Shown here: positions 7,761 through 17,042 of the stretch, in pieces
How positions within the stretch are numbered: the stretch's first letter is position 1
Layout: the number at the start of each line of letters is the position of its first letter
Assembly: GCF_900116065.1 (NCBI RefSeq)
Contig: NZ_FOZV01000001.1
Location: 620,001 to 684,000 of the forward strand
From: Brevundimonas viscosa
Lineage (GTDB): Bacteria > Pseudomonadota > Alphaproteobacteria > Caulobacterales > Caulobacteraceae
Direction: 5' to 3'
Length of the DNA stretch: 64,000 bases
Program-made: the position numbers and the translations under genes
The notes under the pieces: model-generated
The model's database searches: none
What the model was told of the DNA's origin: nothing
The model's input: the letters and a program-made list of their open reading frames with translations, nothing else

Positions 7761-8871
7761 CGATCGCCGCCTCGACCATCATGCCGGGCCTTAGCCGGCC
7801 TTGCTGCTGGACGATCTCGAGACGGACCGGGATGCGCTGCGTGACCTTGGTGAAATTCCCGCTGGGATTCGGGTTGGGCAACAGGGCGAACTGACTGGTC
7901 GCGGCCCCTCCCACGTACGACACCCGAGCTTCGAAGACTTCGCCCGGGTAGGCGTCGATCTTGATCCGGGCGGGCGCGCCGATGGAAATCTTGCGGACAT
8001 CGGTCTCCTTGACGTTTGCGTCGATCCAGACCTGGGAAGGATTGTGATACATCAGCAGCCGCGTGCCTGCGGCGACGAACTCGCCCGGATCGACGAAGGT
8101 CTGATCGACGATCCCGTCGAACGCGGCGCGGATCTCACGACGACCGAGATCCAGGTTCTGCTGGCCGCGTTGAGCCCGTAGTCCCTCCTTTTGGGCCTCG
8201 AGGGCGGCGATCTGCGCCTCCAGCACCTCGACCTCGCTGGAGCCTTCGCGGGTGACGCCGACCTGGGCGCGCGACCCGGCGATCTGCGCCTCGGCCCGCG
8301 CCGCGTTTTGCTCGGCCGCGCGAAGCCGGGCCTGATCTTCGTCGAAACGGCTTTGGGCCACCAAGCCCCGCTCGAACAGGGTTCTGGACCGCTCGAAGGC
8401 GCTGCGCGCCGCCGCGACCTCCGCCTGGCGGGCCAGGGCATCCGCCTGGGCCGCTGAGACTCCGGCCGCCGACACGCCCATCTGCTCTCCGACCCGCCGC
8501 ACTACCGCCGCCTGTTGCGCCCGGAGCTGGCTCTGCTGGGCCTCGATCCGCGCGATCTCCGCGTCGATCCGTTCGAGGGCCAGTCGGGAGTCCGCGGGAT
8601 CAATCCGCGCCAGGAGTTGCCCGGCGCGGACCCGTTGACCCGCGCGGACCTGAAGATCAACCACCCGTCCCGAGACCTCGCTGCTGACGGCGACGACGTG
8701 AGCGCCAATGCGCGCGTCGTTGGTCGACACACTTCCCGCCCGCAGGTGAATCCAGCCGAAAACGAGTGCGACGACGGCCACGACGACGCCGACGAGGATG
8801 ATCAGCCTGCGCCGCCCTGGTTTGGACTTTTCCTTCGGGGCGGAGGGGGCAGGCGAGGGAGCGTCGCTCAT
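7747..8871 (-). CDS. HlyD/EmrA-type membrane fusion protein
   Basis: A 374-residue periplasmic adaptor. A short cytoplasmic N-terminus is followed by one TM helix (LIILVGVVVAVVALVFGW), a lipoyl half (VVDLQVRAGQRVRAGQLLARID), a long Ala/Arg/Glu/Gln-rich coiled-coil hairpin, the second lipoyl half (IRAAFDGIVDQTFVDPGEFV) and a beta-barrel domain. It links an inner-membrane pump to an outer-membrane channel. Its start overlaps the stop of the marR gene by 4 bases and its end overlaps the MFS gene, so the three are translationally coupled. Confidence 0.9.
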   Translation of the reverse strand: MSDAPSPAPSAPKEKSKPGRRRLIILVGVVVAVVALVFGWIHLRAGSVSTNDARIGAHVVAVSSEVSGRVVDLQVRAGQRVRAGQLLARIDPADSRLALERIDAEIARIEAQQSQLRAQQAAVVRRVGEQMGVSAAGVSAAQADALARQAEVAAARSAFERSRTLFERGLVAQSRFDEDQARLRAAEQNAARAEAQIAGSRAQVGVTREGSSEVEVLEAQIAALEAQKEGLRAQRGQQNLDLGRREIRAAFDGIVDQTFVDPGEFVAAGTRLLMYHNPSQVWIDANVKETDVRKISIGAPARIKIDAYPGEVFEARVSYVGGAATSQFALLPNPNPSGNFTKVTQRIPVRLEIVQQQGRLRPGMMVEAAIDVVD

Positions 8872-9308
8872 TTGTCGTCTAGTCTTTCGTTGATGTGCGC
8901 AATGACCCGGGTGGCGGTGGCCAGGTCGTCCCTGGACAATCCCCCGGTGATCTCGCGCCGGACCTGTTCGGCGATCTCCAGAATCGCATCCAGAACGGGC
9001 CCGGCGGCCTCTGTCAGATAGACAGCGTTGGTCCTTCGGTCTCCTTCGATCGCCTCGCGGCGAACAAGTCCGCGGCGTTCCAGGTCGTCCAGCTGACGGA
9101 CGAGCGTGGGAGGCTCGATGCCGATGCGCGCCGCCAGATCTTTCTGGCTCAACATCCTGTCCGCTTTTTTGAGTTCAAGCAGCACATGCCAACGGGCCTG
9201 GGTCAGGTCGAGGTGCCTGAGGCGCTCGTCCAGACGCAGACGCCATTTGCGGCTTGCCAGGCCGATCGCGCGGCCGAGCGGGATGTCGGTGGTGGTCATT
9301 CCCGCCAT
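8868..9308 (-). CDS. MarR-family transcriptional regulator (SlyA-like)
   Basis: A 146-residue winged-helix regulator. LTQARWHVLLELKKAD, LSQKDLAARIGIEPPTLVRQ and LDDLERRGLVRREAIEGDRR are the typical MarR recognition helix and wing. It heads a three-gene operon with the HlyD adaptor and MFS pump, the usual arrangement in which the MarR protein represses its own pump operon until a phenolic or lipophilic compound binds. The 40 bases upstream are AT-rich and include TTGC and GCAA half-sites that could form its operator. Confidence 0.88.
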   Translation of the reverse strand: MAGMTTTDIPLGRAIGLASRKWRLRLDERLRHLDLTQARWHVLLELKKADRMLSQKDLAARIGIEPPTLVRQLDDLERRGLVRREAIEGDRRTNAVYLTEAAGPVLDAILEIAEQVRREITGGLSRDDLATATRVIAHINERLDDK

Positions 9309-9348
9309 ATAGGTTGCAAATAAATAGCAGGCAAATCATATTGTCGAC

Positions 9349-9681
9349 ATGCATTTTAGGCCCGCTGCGAACGATGTCCTGGTCGCCGAAGACCTTGCAT
9401 TCGTGCAGTGGTTTGGTGTGTCCGCAGGCCGCGCGCGGGTGCTTTCCATGCTCTGGCGAGCCCAGGGCGAGATCGTCAGCGCCAGCTGTTTTGGGCTCAG
9501 CCGCCGTAGCGTCTATGTTTATGTTTCTGAGTTGCGCACGGCGCTCGATCCTGGCGCCATCCGCACACGGTCAAAATCCGGATACGCCTTGACCCAATCG
9601 GGCCTGAATGAATGCCGGGCCGCGCTTGGGGCGATGCATCGCTGGTGGTCGGCCGCGGAATCGAGAAGCATCGCCGCTTAG
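9349..9681 (+). CDS. Winged-helix DNA-binding protein, orphan
   Basis: A 110-residue protein divergent from marR. The segment GLSRRSVYVYVSELRTAL followed by IRTRSKSGYALT resembles the recognition helix and wing of OmpR/PhoB-type output domains, where VYVSxLRxKL and GxGYxL are conserved. No receiver domain is present, so it is a stand-alone DNA-binding module. I recall similar short proteins in Caulobacterales with no assigned role. It has no same-strand partner here. Fold assignment is moderate; function is unknown. Confidence 0.6.
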   Translation: MHFRPAANDVLVAEDLAFVQWFGVSAGRARVLSMLWRAQGEIVSASCFGLSRRSVYVYVSELRTALDPGAIRTRSKSGYALTQSGLNECRAALGAMHRWWSAAESRSIAA

Positions 9682-9709
9682 GCGGCCAAATGGGGTGCTT
9701 GACGCAATA

Positions 9710-10834
9710 TCAGTCGAGCGTGGTCCGGTAGCGCACGATCGCGAGTGCCGTGACGACGACGACGAAGGCGGCCAGCGCCATTACGCTTGGCCAGGCGTCC
9801 GCCAGACCGACGCCCTTCAGCAGGGCGCCGCGGACGATCCTCAGGAAATGGGTGACCGGGATCAATGAGCCCAGGGCCTGGGCCCAGTCCGGCATGCCGC
9901 GGAAGGGGAACAGGAAGCCGGAGAGCAGCATGGACGGCAGGATGTAGAAGATGGACATCTGCATGGCCTGCATCTGGGTCTGGGCGAGGGTGGACAGGAA
10001 GAAGCCGAGGGCCAGCGATCCCACGATGAAAAGCATGACGCCGACCACAAGGGCGTCCCACCCGCCGACCATGGGGACGTCGAACAGGAGCCGCGCCATC
10101 ACCAGGAAGAGGGTCACCTGGACAACGCCCACCCCGACATAGGGGGCCAGCTTGCCGATCATGACTTCGAGCGGCCGCACGGGCGTCGCCAGCAGGCTTT
10201 CCAGCGTTCCGCGCTCCCGCTCGCGCGCCATGGCTAGCGACGTCATCATGACCAGGGTCATCGACAGGATGACCCCGAGCAGGCCGGGAACGATGTTGAA
10301 GGCCGTTATCCCCTCCGGATTATAGCGCCTGTGAACGATGACTTCGAACGGGGCGCCTTGTGTCGACCGGACCAGCGGGCCGGTCAGGTCGCGAGCCAGC
10401 GCTTGACCTGGAAGGCCCGCGAGCGCGGCCAGGGCACCGCCGGTCGCCGAAGGATCCGCGGCGTCGGCTTCGATCAGGATCGTGGGATTTTCCCCGCGGA
10501 CAACCCGACGCGTGAAATCCTGGGGGATCACCACGGCGAACTGCACCTCTCCGCGGGCCAGCGCCCGGTCCAGCTCGGCCTGACTGTTCGCCGACTGCGT
10601 TATGCGAAAATAGCCGCTGTTCGTAAGGGCGCTCAGAAACGAGCGCGAAAAGCTTCCGTGGTCCTGCACATAGACGGCGGTCGGCAGATTCCGGGGATCG
10701 TCGTTGATCGCATAGCCGAACAGCACCAGCTGGAGGATCGGCATGATGAGGATCATGGCGTAGGCGAGGTGATCGCGCGTGAGCTGGATGAATTCCTTGG
10801 CCATCACGGCCCAGATGCGGGTCGCGGAGAGCAT
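9710..10834 (-). CDS. ABC-2 type transporter permease
   Basis: A 374-residue membrane protein of the YhhJ/YbhR type. An N-terminal TM helix is followed by a large periplasmic domain (residues about 50-180) and a C-terminal block of five or six TM helices containing RERERGTLESLLATPVRPLE, the typical ABC-2 cytoplasmic signature. It shares one base with the stop of the upstream ATPase gene. With the ATPase and HlyD protein it should form an exporter; the substrate is probably a drug or lipid-like compound. E. coli ybhFSR has two permease genes, whereas only one is present here, implying a homodimer. Confidence 0.87.
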   Translation of the reverse strand: MLSATRIWAVMAKEFIQLTRDHLAYAMILIMPILQLVLFGYAINDDPRNLPTAVYVQDHGSFSRSFLSALTNSGYFRITQSANSQAELDRALARGEVQFAVVIPQDFTRRVVRGENPTILIEADAADPSATGGALAALAGLPGQALARDLTGPLVRSTQGAPFEVIVHRRYNPEGITAFNIVPGLLGVILSMTLVMMTSLAMARERERGTLESLLATPVRPLEVMIGKLAPYVGVGVVQVTLFLVMARLLFDVPMVGGWDALVVGVMLFIVGSLALGFFLSTLAQTQMQAMQMSIFYILPSMLLSGFLFPFRGMPDWAQALGSLIPVTHFLRIVRGALLKGVGLADAWPSVMALAAFVVVVTALAIVRYRTTLD

Positions 10835-11760
10835 CAGTCCGCCTCTCGCTGAAGGTCGGCCGTCAACTGGATGAACACGTCCTCCAGGGTCGGCCGGGTT
10901 TCCGTCCAGACGATCGGCGCTTGGCTGAGGGGTGCAATCGCCTCTTCCAGTGCGGCGCGATCTCGTCCGGAGACGTGCAGGGTCGTTCCGAACACCGTCG
11001 CCATTTCGACGCCGGCGTGGTTCCGGAGGCGTGGAATGAGCCGACCGACGTTCGGACCTTCCGCCAGGAATGTGGTCAGGCCGGACTCATCGATGACCTG
11101 GTCGGCCGTACCGCGGGCAAGCGTTCGACCGCCCGCGATATAGGCGATCTCGTGACACCGTTCCGCCTCGTCCATGTAATGCGTGGACACCAGGACGGTC
11201 ATGCCCTCATCGGACAGCGCATGAATCTCGTCCCAGAAGGTCCGCCGAGCTTCGGGATCGACGCCGGCGGTTGGCTCGTCGAGCAGGAGCAACTCGGGTT
11301 CATGCAGCGTCGCGGCGGCCAGCGCCAGGCGTTGCTTCCAGCCGCCGGAGAGCGTGCCTGCCAACTGTCGACGCCGCTTGACCAGCCCCAGACGTTCGAG
11401 AGCGGCTTCGACCCGGGCGGCCCGGCGGTCCAGTTCGTGAACCCGGCTGGTGAAGATCAGATTCTGCTCGATGGACAGGTCGTCATAAAGCGAGAACTTC
11501 TGCGTCATGTAGCCGACCCGACGTTTGATCAGCTCGGACTGGCTCATGACGTTGTAGCCAAGAACCTCGCCCTCGCCGCTATCTGGAGTCAGCAGACCGC
11601 ACAGGAGACGAAGCGTGGTCGTCTTCCCGGCCCCGTTCGGACCGAGAAATCCGCATATTCGTCCCCGCTCGACGGTGATGCCAAAGTCGTGAACCGCGTG
11701 TAGGGCTCCGAACGACTTATTAAGGCCCCGCACATCGATAACCGGACTTGCAACGGTCAT
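10834..11760 (-). CDS. ABC transporter ATP-binding protein
   Basis: A 308-residue ATPase with one complete nucleotide-binding domain: Walker A GPNGAGKTT, Q-loop region YMTQKFSLYDDLS, signature LSGGWKQRLALA, Walker B LLLDEPTAGVD and switch His in STHYMDEAERC. The last 70 residues form the accessory C-terminal domain common in ABC-2 export ATPases. The signature has W where Q/M is commoner. It overlaps the HlyD gene upstream and the permease gene downstream by a few bases each. Confidence 0.93.
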   Translation of the reverse strand: MTVASPVIDVRGLNKSFGALHAVHDFGITVERGRICGFLGPNGAGKTTTLRLLCGLLTPDSGEGEVLGYNVMSQSELIKRRVGYMTQKFSLYDDLSIEQNLIFTSRVHELDRRAARVEAALERLGLVKRRRQLAGTLSGGWKQRLALAAATLHEPELLLLDEPTAGVDPEARRTFWDEIHALSDEGMTVLVSTHYMDEAERCHEIAYIAGGRTLARGTADQVIDESGLTTFLAEGPNVGRLIPRLRNHAGVEMATVFGTTLHVSGRDRAALEEAIAPLSQAPIVWTETRPTLEDVFIQLTADLQREAD

Positions 11761-12740
11761 CTTGAACCCCGCAACCGCTCGACATCCACCGGCAAACCCG
11801 GCTGGAGCGAGCGGGGATTTTCCGGCGCCGCCTCGATCATGAAGACCAGCCGATCCCGGCTGCCCTGGCTGTAGAGGATAGGCGGAGTGAACTCCGGTCG
11901 CGGGCTGATCCAGGTGATCCGGGCCTTGCGCGGCGCACCGCAGCCGTCACAGCTGAACCTGACCACGCCCCCGGGTCGATAGTGGATCAACTCGCGCTCC
12001 GGCACGAAGAACCGCAACTTGACCTCTGCGTCGGGCAGCAGCGCGAGGACGGGTTGATTGGCGGGGACGAATTCGCCCTGGCGGAAGAATATTTCTTCGA
12101 CACGAGCTTCCACCGGCGCCCGGGGAGAAAGGGTGCGCAGGCGAACCTCGGCTTCGTTCAATCCGCCCTCGGCCTGGCGGATCTGTTGTTCGGCGGCCCG
12201 CAGCGCGTCTTCCCGCGCCCCAAGCGTGGCCACCTCTCGCCGACGGCGGACGGCCTCGACCTGCGCCCTTGCCGTGTCCCGGTTCGCCCGCTCCTGGTCG
12301 AGCCTCGCCGGCGCGTAGATGCCCCGGCGCACCAGGGGTTCGATCCGCGCATAGCTGGCTTCGGCTTCGCGGAGCTGCGCCTGGGCGGCGGCGAGTTCGG
12401 TGTCGAACACCTCGAGTTCCTGCGCCCTCTGTCCCGTGCGAAGATCGTCCGCACGGGCTCGGGCGGCCTCGACGGACGCGGCCGCGCCGCGCTCCTGGGC
12501 CTCCTGCACGCCGGGGTCGATCTGGAAGGTCACCGCGCCGGCCTGGACGCGGTCGCCCTCCCGGACATACAGGGTTTCAAGGGCGCCGGAGGCGGGCGCC
12601 GCGAGATAGACCGACTCGCCCTCGACGTAGCCGGAAAGGGGCCGGTTCGTCTGGTCGGTCTGTAGAAACGACCAGACCGCGGCCCCCGTCGCGACGACAC
12701 CGACAACGGCGGCGATCCTGTAGATGAGCCGGTGCCTCAT
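11757..12740 (-). CDS. HlyD-family periplasmic adaptor (YbhG/YhiI-type)
   Basis: A 327-residue secretion adaptor with an N-terminal TM anchor (IAAVVGVVATGAAVWSFL). A lipoyl motif (GALETLYVREGDRVQAG) and long Ala/Glu/Arg-rich coiled coils follow, then the second lipoyl half with RAPVEARVEEIFFRQGEFV, and a beta-barrel domain. It has a CDGCG motif near residue 260, which is unusual for an adaptor. It is located between the TetR gene (4-base overlap upstream) and the ATPase gene, matching the gene order of the cecR-ybhG-ybhF type operons. Confidence 0.87.
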   Translation of the reverse strand: MRHRLIYRIAAVVGVVATGAAVWSFLQTDQTNRPLSGYVEGESVYLAAPASGALETLYVREGDRVQAGAVTFQIDPGVQEAQERGAAASVEAARARADDLRTGQRAQELEVFDTELAAAQAQLREAEASYARIEPLVRRGIYAPARLDQERANRDTARAQVEAVRRRREVATLGAREDALRAAEQQIRQAEGGLNEAEVRLRTLSPRAPVEARVEEIFFRQGEFVPANQPVLALLPDAEVKLRFFVPERELIHYRPGGVVRFSCDGCGAPRKARITWISPRPEFTPPILYSQGSRDRLVFMIEAAPENPRSLQPGLPVDVERLRGSR

Positions 12741-13363
12741 GCCTTCATTCCCTTGAGGACCGTGTCCAGGTGCTGGGATGCGAGCGTCTCAAGCGGCAAT
12801 GGATCGGCCCCGATGGGTTCGAAGGTTTCCCGCCACAGCAGCCCCAGCACCAACGGACCCAGCAGGCCCATTGCGAACAATTCGGGGTCGCCGGACCGGA
12901 CTTCGCCGGACCGTTGACCGCGACGGATGATGTCTGAGATCAGAGAAAGCAGCGGCGTTATCACCGTTTGATGCCAGATCAGGGCCAGTTCGGGCAGGTT
13001 CCGGCTTTCCGCGACAATCAGCTTCAACACTCCGCCGATGCGGGGATTCGACTGGATCGCGGAGACGAGAACGCCGACGCCCAGCCGCGCGGCTTCGTCG
13101 AAGGGGATTTCGGTCCCGGCGCCGGTTCGAATCTTCAGCAGTCTCGGTTCGATGGCGTCCTGCACCACGGCCTTGAACAGATCCTGTTTCGTTTCGAAAT
13201 ACAGGTATAGCGCGCCTTTCGAGACCCCGGCCGCCCTGGCGATGTCGTCCAGCCGGGCTCGGGTGAAGCCGTGCTCGGAAAAGACCTCAAGCGCGGCTGC
13301 GATGATCTCTTTGGGCCGGTCAGCCGCGCGGCGGCGCCATTTGGGTTCACCAGGAGGCAACAT
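12737..13363 (-). CDS. TetR/AcrR-family regulator of the ABC export operon
   Basis: A 208-residue regulator: ALEVFSEHGFTRARLDDIA, then AAGVSKGALYLYFETKQDLF, form the helix-turn-helix domain, with a C-terminal region in which LGLLWRETFEPIG resembles the CecR/YbiH-type C-terminal domain. It heads the tetR-hlyD-ATPase-permease operon, each gene overlapping the next by one to four bases. A palindrome 14 bases upstream of its start (13377-13398) is a good candidate for its own operator, which suggests autoregulation of the whole exporter. Confidence 0.88.
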   Translation of the reverse strand: MLPPGEPKWRRRAADRPKEIIAAALEVFSEHGFTRARLDDIARAAGVSKGALYLYFETKQDLFKAVVQDAIEPRLLKIRTGAGTEIPFDEAARLGVGVLVSAIQSNPRIGGVLKLIVAESRNLPELALIWHQTVITPLLSLISDIIRRGQRSGEVRSGDPELFAMGLLGPLVLGLLWRETFEPIGADPLPLETLASQHLDTVLKGMKA

Positions 13364-13376
13364 CGAGGGTCGTCCT

Positions 13377-13398
13377 AATAACTGATCAGTCGGTTATT
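13377..13398. promoter_or_regulatory. Candidate TetR operator
   Basis: AATAAC (13377-13382) and GTTATT (13393-13398) form a perfect 6-bp inverted repeat around a core that includes the palindrome ACTGATCAGT. It lies just upstream of the tetR start in an otherwise GC-rich region. The assignment is inferred from symmetry and position. Confidence 0.5.
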
Positions 13399-13881
13399 AG
13401 CGTGCCCGCAATCCTTGAGCAAGGCGCCGTGGCGTCTGGCCCTTAGCGCCTCGGGCCGGTCCGGACTGATCTCAGGCCGTAGCCGTCCCGATTGATCTGC
13501 CGTCTCGCGAGCATCGACCGGAGCGGCCACCCGCCCTCGCGTTTTTAAAGAACGACGTTCGACGAAACCGCGCCCTTGCTTTGGCACGATCTCTCAGGGC
13601 CTGGACATTGCCATCGCGAACGCCGCCCCGGGGCCGGATTGAGTCGCCAGGGAATCAAGCTGCCGTCTTGATCCTCCGGAATGGTCCGGCGGTCCGGCGG
13701 TCCGGCGCCCATCCGGGCGTTTGATCCTGATCACGGCGGCTACTTCTCCTCCGTGCAGCGATGGGTCCCAACGAACGGTTCCGGTCCGCCCGGCTTGACC
13801 TGCGGGCCGAGGAAGTGCTGGCGAAGACCGTGGCCCAGCGGGAGATACGTCATGTGACGCGCGCCTCGCTGTCAGGCCGGG
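13399..13881. other. Intergenic, no supported gene
   Basis: No convincing ORF. Three perfect tandem copies of GGTCCGGC lie at 13683-13706. A 37-codon minus-strand reading frame near 13742-13855 starts MTYLPLGHGLRQHF and ends HRCTEEK, with a weak upstream AGCGAGG; it has no recognised relative and I do not call it a gene. Confidence 0.4.
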
Positions 13882-14088
13882 TTAGTTCTTGACCCGGTCA
13901 GTCGGCGGCTTGCGCGCCATACGCTCGGCGAGCGCCTTGATCTTCTCGCGAGAGGGTTGGGAGAACCGGGACAACACCTTCGGATCGGTGATTTCCCCGT
14001 CGTCGATGAACGGGCTGCCGTCCGGGTTGATCTGGCCGGTGGTGCGTTTCAGTTCCTGAAGGAGAGCGGCGCGTTCTGCCTTGTTCAT
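13882..14088 (-). CDS. Small hydrophilic protein, unknown function
   Basis: A 68-residue protein. The ATG at 14088 was chosen over 14148 because GGAGG stands six bases before it. The sequence is charged and without signal peptide or membrane segment: MNKAERAALLQELKRTTGQI at the start, and FSQPSREKIKALAERMARK near the end. Probably cytoplasmic. I do not recognise a family; it stands alone between two long intergenic stretches. Coding character comes from the ribosome binding site and charged-residue composition. Confidence 0.55.
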   Translation of the reverse strand: MNKAERAALLQELKRTTGQINPDGSPFIDDGEITDPKVLSRFSQPSREKIKALAERMARKPPTDRVKN

Positions 14089-14706
14089 CAACTGCCTCCT
14101 GCGCCTAAGGCGACTCTTACCAAAATAGTGCCGAGCGACCAAATCCAACCACTCGATAGACTCGTCTTGCGCAGATCGAGTCCAAAAACGCCGTCATGAG
14201 TCCGCATTTCGCGTGCAGCGTTCTCACATCGTTAACGTGGAGTCCAGCCTAATTATTGAAAGCGTCCGTTACACTATATCCGAACAGATGGACTCGGACC
14301 TAAGCCGAAAAACGTTCCTTCCGCTGTATTCTTTACTATAACAGTGACCTAATGGACAGCGGCATGACAGGCACGACGCAGCAAAGACTGGACCGCACCT
14401 TCGAAAGTGGGAGAGTGAACACAGTCGCGGCCATCGATGGCGCCGACGAACTGGACGGAGCCGTCCACACAGCGGCGGCGGACAGCCAGGTTGGCGAAGG
14501 GGATCGAGACGAAATCAGTTCTGTGCCGCATTGGGACATCTCCAGCGTTGGTCTGGAGGTCGTGTCTCGGGGTGGCACACCCCTCAACGGCTAAATTCAA
14601 ACTGTGTCAGTGCCGCCGCGCGCCGCTCGCGGCTGCGGATCAGGAACCGTCGGCTGGCGCCGGGCGAGCGGGCGGGTAAGCTGCAACGCCAGATTGGAGG
14701 CCGCCC
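14089..14706. other. Intergenic, partly AT-rich, no supported gene
   Basis: The left half (14200-14345) is the most AT-rich stretch nearby and carries promoter-like words such as TATAAC near 14337-14342. Between 14349 and 14600 both strands stay open for about 80 codons; the proteins have no motif I recognise and lack good start signals, so none is called. This stretch separates the accessory left part of the window from the compact core genes. Confidence 0.35.
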
Positions 14707-15174
14707 GTGAACCTTCTCCCCCTCGTCGCCCTCGCCGCCGCCCAGAGCGCCGGGCCGCCCCCGCCCGAGATCGCCGTCGTCGTGGCCGGAGCGGGCATGA
14801 CCGACTTCGCCGGGGACACGCTCGCGCGGGTCGCCCCGGAAGACGGGAGCGGCATGTTCCGGCGCACGCCCCCGGCCTTCGAGGTCGCCGACTTCGAGGC
14901 CTGCGCCGGGACAGGCGTGGAGCCGGAGGCCTGTGTGCGCGAAATCCTGGCCGCCCGGGGCGCGGCGTCGCTGGAGGGACCGCCCACGGTGGTCGTGTGG
15001 GTCGGTCCCGGGCCGGGTTTCCTGACCGGCTGGACCTGCGTCGGCGTCGGCGCACAGCCGACCGCATCCGGGCGCCAGAGGACCGGCCTCGACTGGAGCC
15101 CCGGCCAGGAGGCGGCCAATGCCGACAAGGCGGCGGGCTGCGTGCTGGCGGCGGCGGCCGAGAGCGGCTGGTAG
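14707..15174 (+). CDS. Secreted hypothetical protein
   Basis: A 155-residue protein with a GTG start preceded by GGAGG at six bases. The N-terminus (MNLLPLVALAAAQSAG) is a short signal peptide. The mature part has four Cys residues (EACAGTG, EACVRE, WTCVG, AGCVLA), which may form two disulfides, and a hydrophobic strand PPTVVVWVGPG. I know no named domain with this layout. It is convergent with fabB. Periplasmic location is inferred from the signal and Cys pattern. Confidence 0.65.
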   Translation: MNLLPLVALAAAQSAGPPPPEIAVVVAGAGMTDFAGDTLARVAPEDGSGMFRRTPPAFEVADFEACAGTGVEPEACVREILAARGAASLEGPPTVVVWVGPGPGFLTGWTCVGVGAQPTASGRQRTGLDWSPGQEAANADKAAGCVLAAAAESGW

Positions 15175-15215
15175 ATCCCAGACCGTCGACAGGATCGGGG
15201 CGCCGTTGGCGCCGC

Positions 15216-16445
15216 CTAGACCTTGCTGAGGATCAGCGTCCCGTTGGTGCCGCCGAATCCGAAGCTGTTGGACATGACGTGCTTCAGCTCGCCGTCGTGG
15301 CGCTGCCGCAGGATCGGCATGCCCTCGAACTCGGGGTCGAGGTTCTCGATGTGGGCGCTCTCGGCGGCGAAGCCGTGCTTCATCATCAGCAGGCAGTAGA
15401 TGGCCTCCTGCGCCCCCGCCGCGCCGAGCGAATGGCCGGTCAGCGACTTGGTCGAGGAGATCATCGGCAGGTCGTCGCCGAAGACGTTGCGCACCGCGCC
15501 CATCTCCTTGCTGTCGCCGACCGGCGTCGAGGTGCCGTGCGGGTTGAGGTAGTCGATCTTCGGATTGCCGGCCATTTCGAGCGCGATCTTCATGCAGCGC
15601 TCGGCGCCCTCGCCGGAGGGGGCGACCATGTCGTAGCCGTCGGAGTTGGCGCCGTAGCCCGTGACCTCGGCGTAGATGGTCGCGCCGCGCGCCTTCGCCC
15701 GCTCGTATTCCTCGAGCACCACGATGCCGGCCCCGCCGGCGATGACGAAGCCGTCGCGGTCCTTGTCATAGGCCCGGCTGGCCACGGCGGGGGTGTCGTT
15801 GAAGTTCGAGGACATGGCGCCCATGGCGTCGAACATGTTGGACATCGACCAGTCGATGTCCTCGCAGCCGCCGGCGAAGACCACGTCCTGCTTGCCCCAG
15901 GCGATCTGTTCGGCGGCCGCGCCGATGCAGTGGGCGCTGGTCGCGCAGGCGGAGCTGATCGAATAGTTGATGCCCTTGAGCTGGAACCAGGTGGCCAGCA
16001 CGGCCGAGGGGCCGGAGGCCATGGCCTTGGGCACGGCGAACGGGCCGATGCGCTTGGGCGAGCCCTTCTCGATCGTGGTCTGGGCCGCCTGCAGGATGAC
16101 CTGAGTCGAGGGGCCGCCTTCGCCGACGATCAGGCCGATGCGTTCGTCCTGGATCTCTTCCGGCGTCAGACCGGAGTCCTTGAGCGCCTCCTCGAAGGCG
16201 ATGTGGCCCCAGGCGGTGCCGTTGGCGAGGAAGCGCGAGGCGCGGCGGTCGACCAACGGGGCCCAGTCCTCGGCCGTGTGGCCCAGCGACGGCGGGGCCC
16301 AGACCTGCGAGCGGAAGCCGTGCTCGGCGTGATCGGCGGCATGACGCACGCCGGATTTCGCCTCGCGCAGGGAGGCCGCGACCTCGTCCTGCCCGGTGCC
16401 GATCGAGGAGACGATGCCCAGTCCGGTGACGACCACACGCCGCAT
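15216..16445 (-). CDS. fabB: Beta-ketoacyl-ACP synthase I
   Basis: A 409-residue condensing enzyme (KAS I) that elongates acyl-ACP with malonyl-ACP and is needed for unsaturated fatty acid synthesis. The catalytic triad is visible: Cys in [12 protein letters not shown], His in [12 protein letters not shown] and His in [13 protein letters not shown]. The length is standard. It lies 63 bases downstream of fabA on the same strand; the fabA-fabB order is the classic anaerobic unsaturated fatty acid unit, in which FabA makes the cis-3-decenoyl intermediate that FabB extends. Confidence 0.97.
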   Translation of the reverse strand: MRRVVVTGLGIVSSIGTGQDEVAASLREAKSGVRHAADHAEHGFRSQVWAPPSLGHTAEDWAPLVDRRASRFLANGTAWGHIAFEEALKDSGLTPEEIQDERIGLIVGEGGPSTQVILQAAQTTIEKGSPKRIGPFAVPKAMASGPSAVLATWFQLKGINYSISSACATSAHCIGAAAEQIAWGKQDVVFAGGCEDIDWSMSNMFDAMGAMSSNFNDTPAVASRAYDKDRDGFVIAGGAGIVVLEEYERAKARGATIYAEVTGYGANSDGYDMVAPSGEGAERCMKIALEMAGNPKIDYLNPHGTSTPVGDSKEMGAVRNVFGDDLPMISSTKSLTGHSLGAAGAQEAIYCLLMMKHGFAAESAHIENLDPEFEGMPILRQRHDGELKHVMSNSFGFGGTNGTLILSKV

Positions 16446-16508
16446 GGAGAATCCTTCCGCTACTCTTGTCCTTGCCGCGTTGCCCGCGGTCTCGCCTGTT
16501 TCAGGGTT

Positions 16509-17042
16509 TCAGCCGCCGGCCGGTTCCGTCCCGCCGCCGAACAGGCCGACGCGCATGTCGTCGCAGCGGTAGATGATCTCGCCGTCGGCCTCGAGCACGC
16601 CGTCGGCGATGCCCATGACCAGCTTGCGGTTGATGACCCGCTTGAGGTCGATCTTGTAGACCACGCGCTTGATGTCGGGGGTGACCTGGCCGGTGAACTT
16701 CACATCGCCGACGCCGAGCGCGCGGCCGCGGCCCTGGCCGCCGATCCAGCCGAGGTAGAAGCCGACCAGTTGCCACATGGCGTCCAGCCCGAGGCAGCCC
16801 GGCATGACCGGGTCGTTGATGAAGTGGCACTGGAAGAACCAGAGGTCCGGGTGGATGTCGAGTTCGGCCTCGACATAGCCCTTGCCGTGCGCGCCGCCGT
16901 CAGCGCTCATCTGCGTGATGCGGTCGAACATCAGCATCGGCGGGGCCGGCAGCTGGGGATTGCCGGGTCCGAACAGCTCGCCGCGGCCGGAGGCCAGCAG
17001 GGCCTCGTAATCGAAGGACGAAGGATATTGCGACTGGGTCAA
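16509..17042 (-). CDS. fabA: 3-hydroxydecanoyl-ACP dehydratase/isomerase, TTG start
   Basis: A hot-dog fold dehydratase/isomerase of fatty acid synthesis. The active-site His lies in [14 protein letters not shown] and the Asp in [34 protein letters not shown] is also conserved. I place the start at a TTG at 17042, giving [19 protein letters not shown]. It has GGAG eight bases upstream and matches the N-terminus I recall from Caulobacter FabA. An ATG 30 codons upstream would add a poorly conserved basic tail. It heads the fabA-fabB unit. Confidence 0.93.
   Translation of the reverse strand: MTQSQYPSSFDYEALLASGRGELFGPGNPQLPAPPMLMFDRITQMSADGGAHGKGYVEAELDIHPDLWFFQCHFINDPVMPGCLGLDAMWQLVGFYLGWIGGQGRGRALGVGDVKFTGQVTPDIKRVVYKIDLKRVINRKLVMGIADGVLEADGEIIYRCDDMRVGLFGGGTEPAGG

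Noticed and set aside
13742-13855. 37-codon minus-strand ORF (MTYLPLGHG...HRCTEEK)
   Set aside because: Weak start signal and no family; not enough to call a gene.
12720-14100. Search for tRNA genes or attachment site at the accessory/core boundary
   Set aside because: No tRNA-like cloverleaf, integrase or direct-repeat pair was seen, so an integrated island mechanism cannot be claimed.
14349-14600. Overlapping open frames of about 80 codons on both strands
   Set aside because: No ribosome binding site, no recognisable motif, and both strands are open, which is common by chance in GC-rich DNA.
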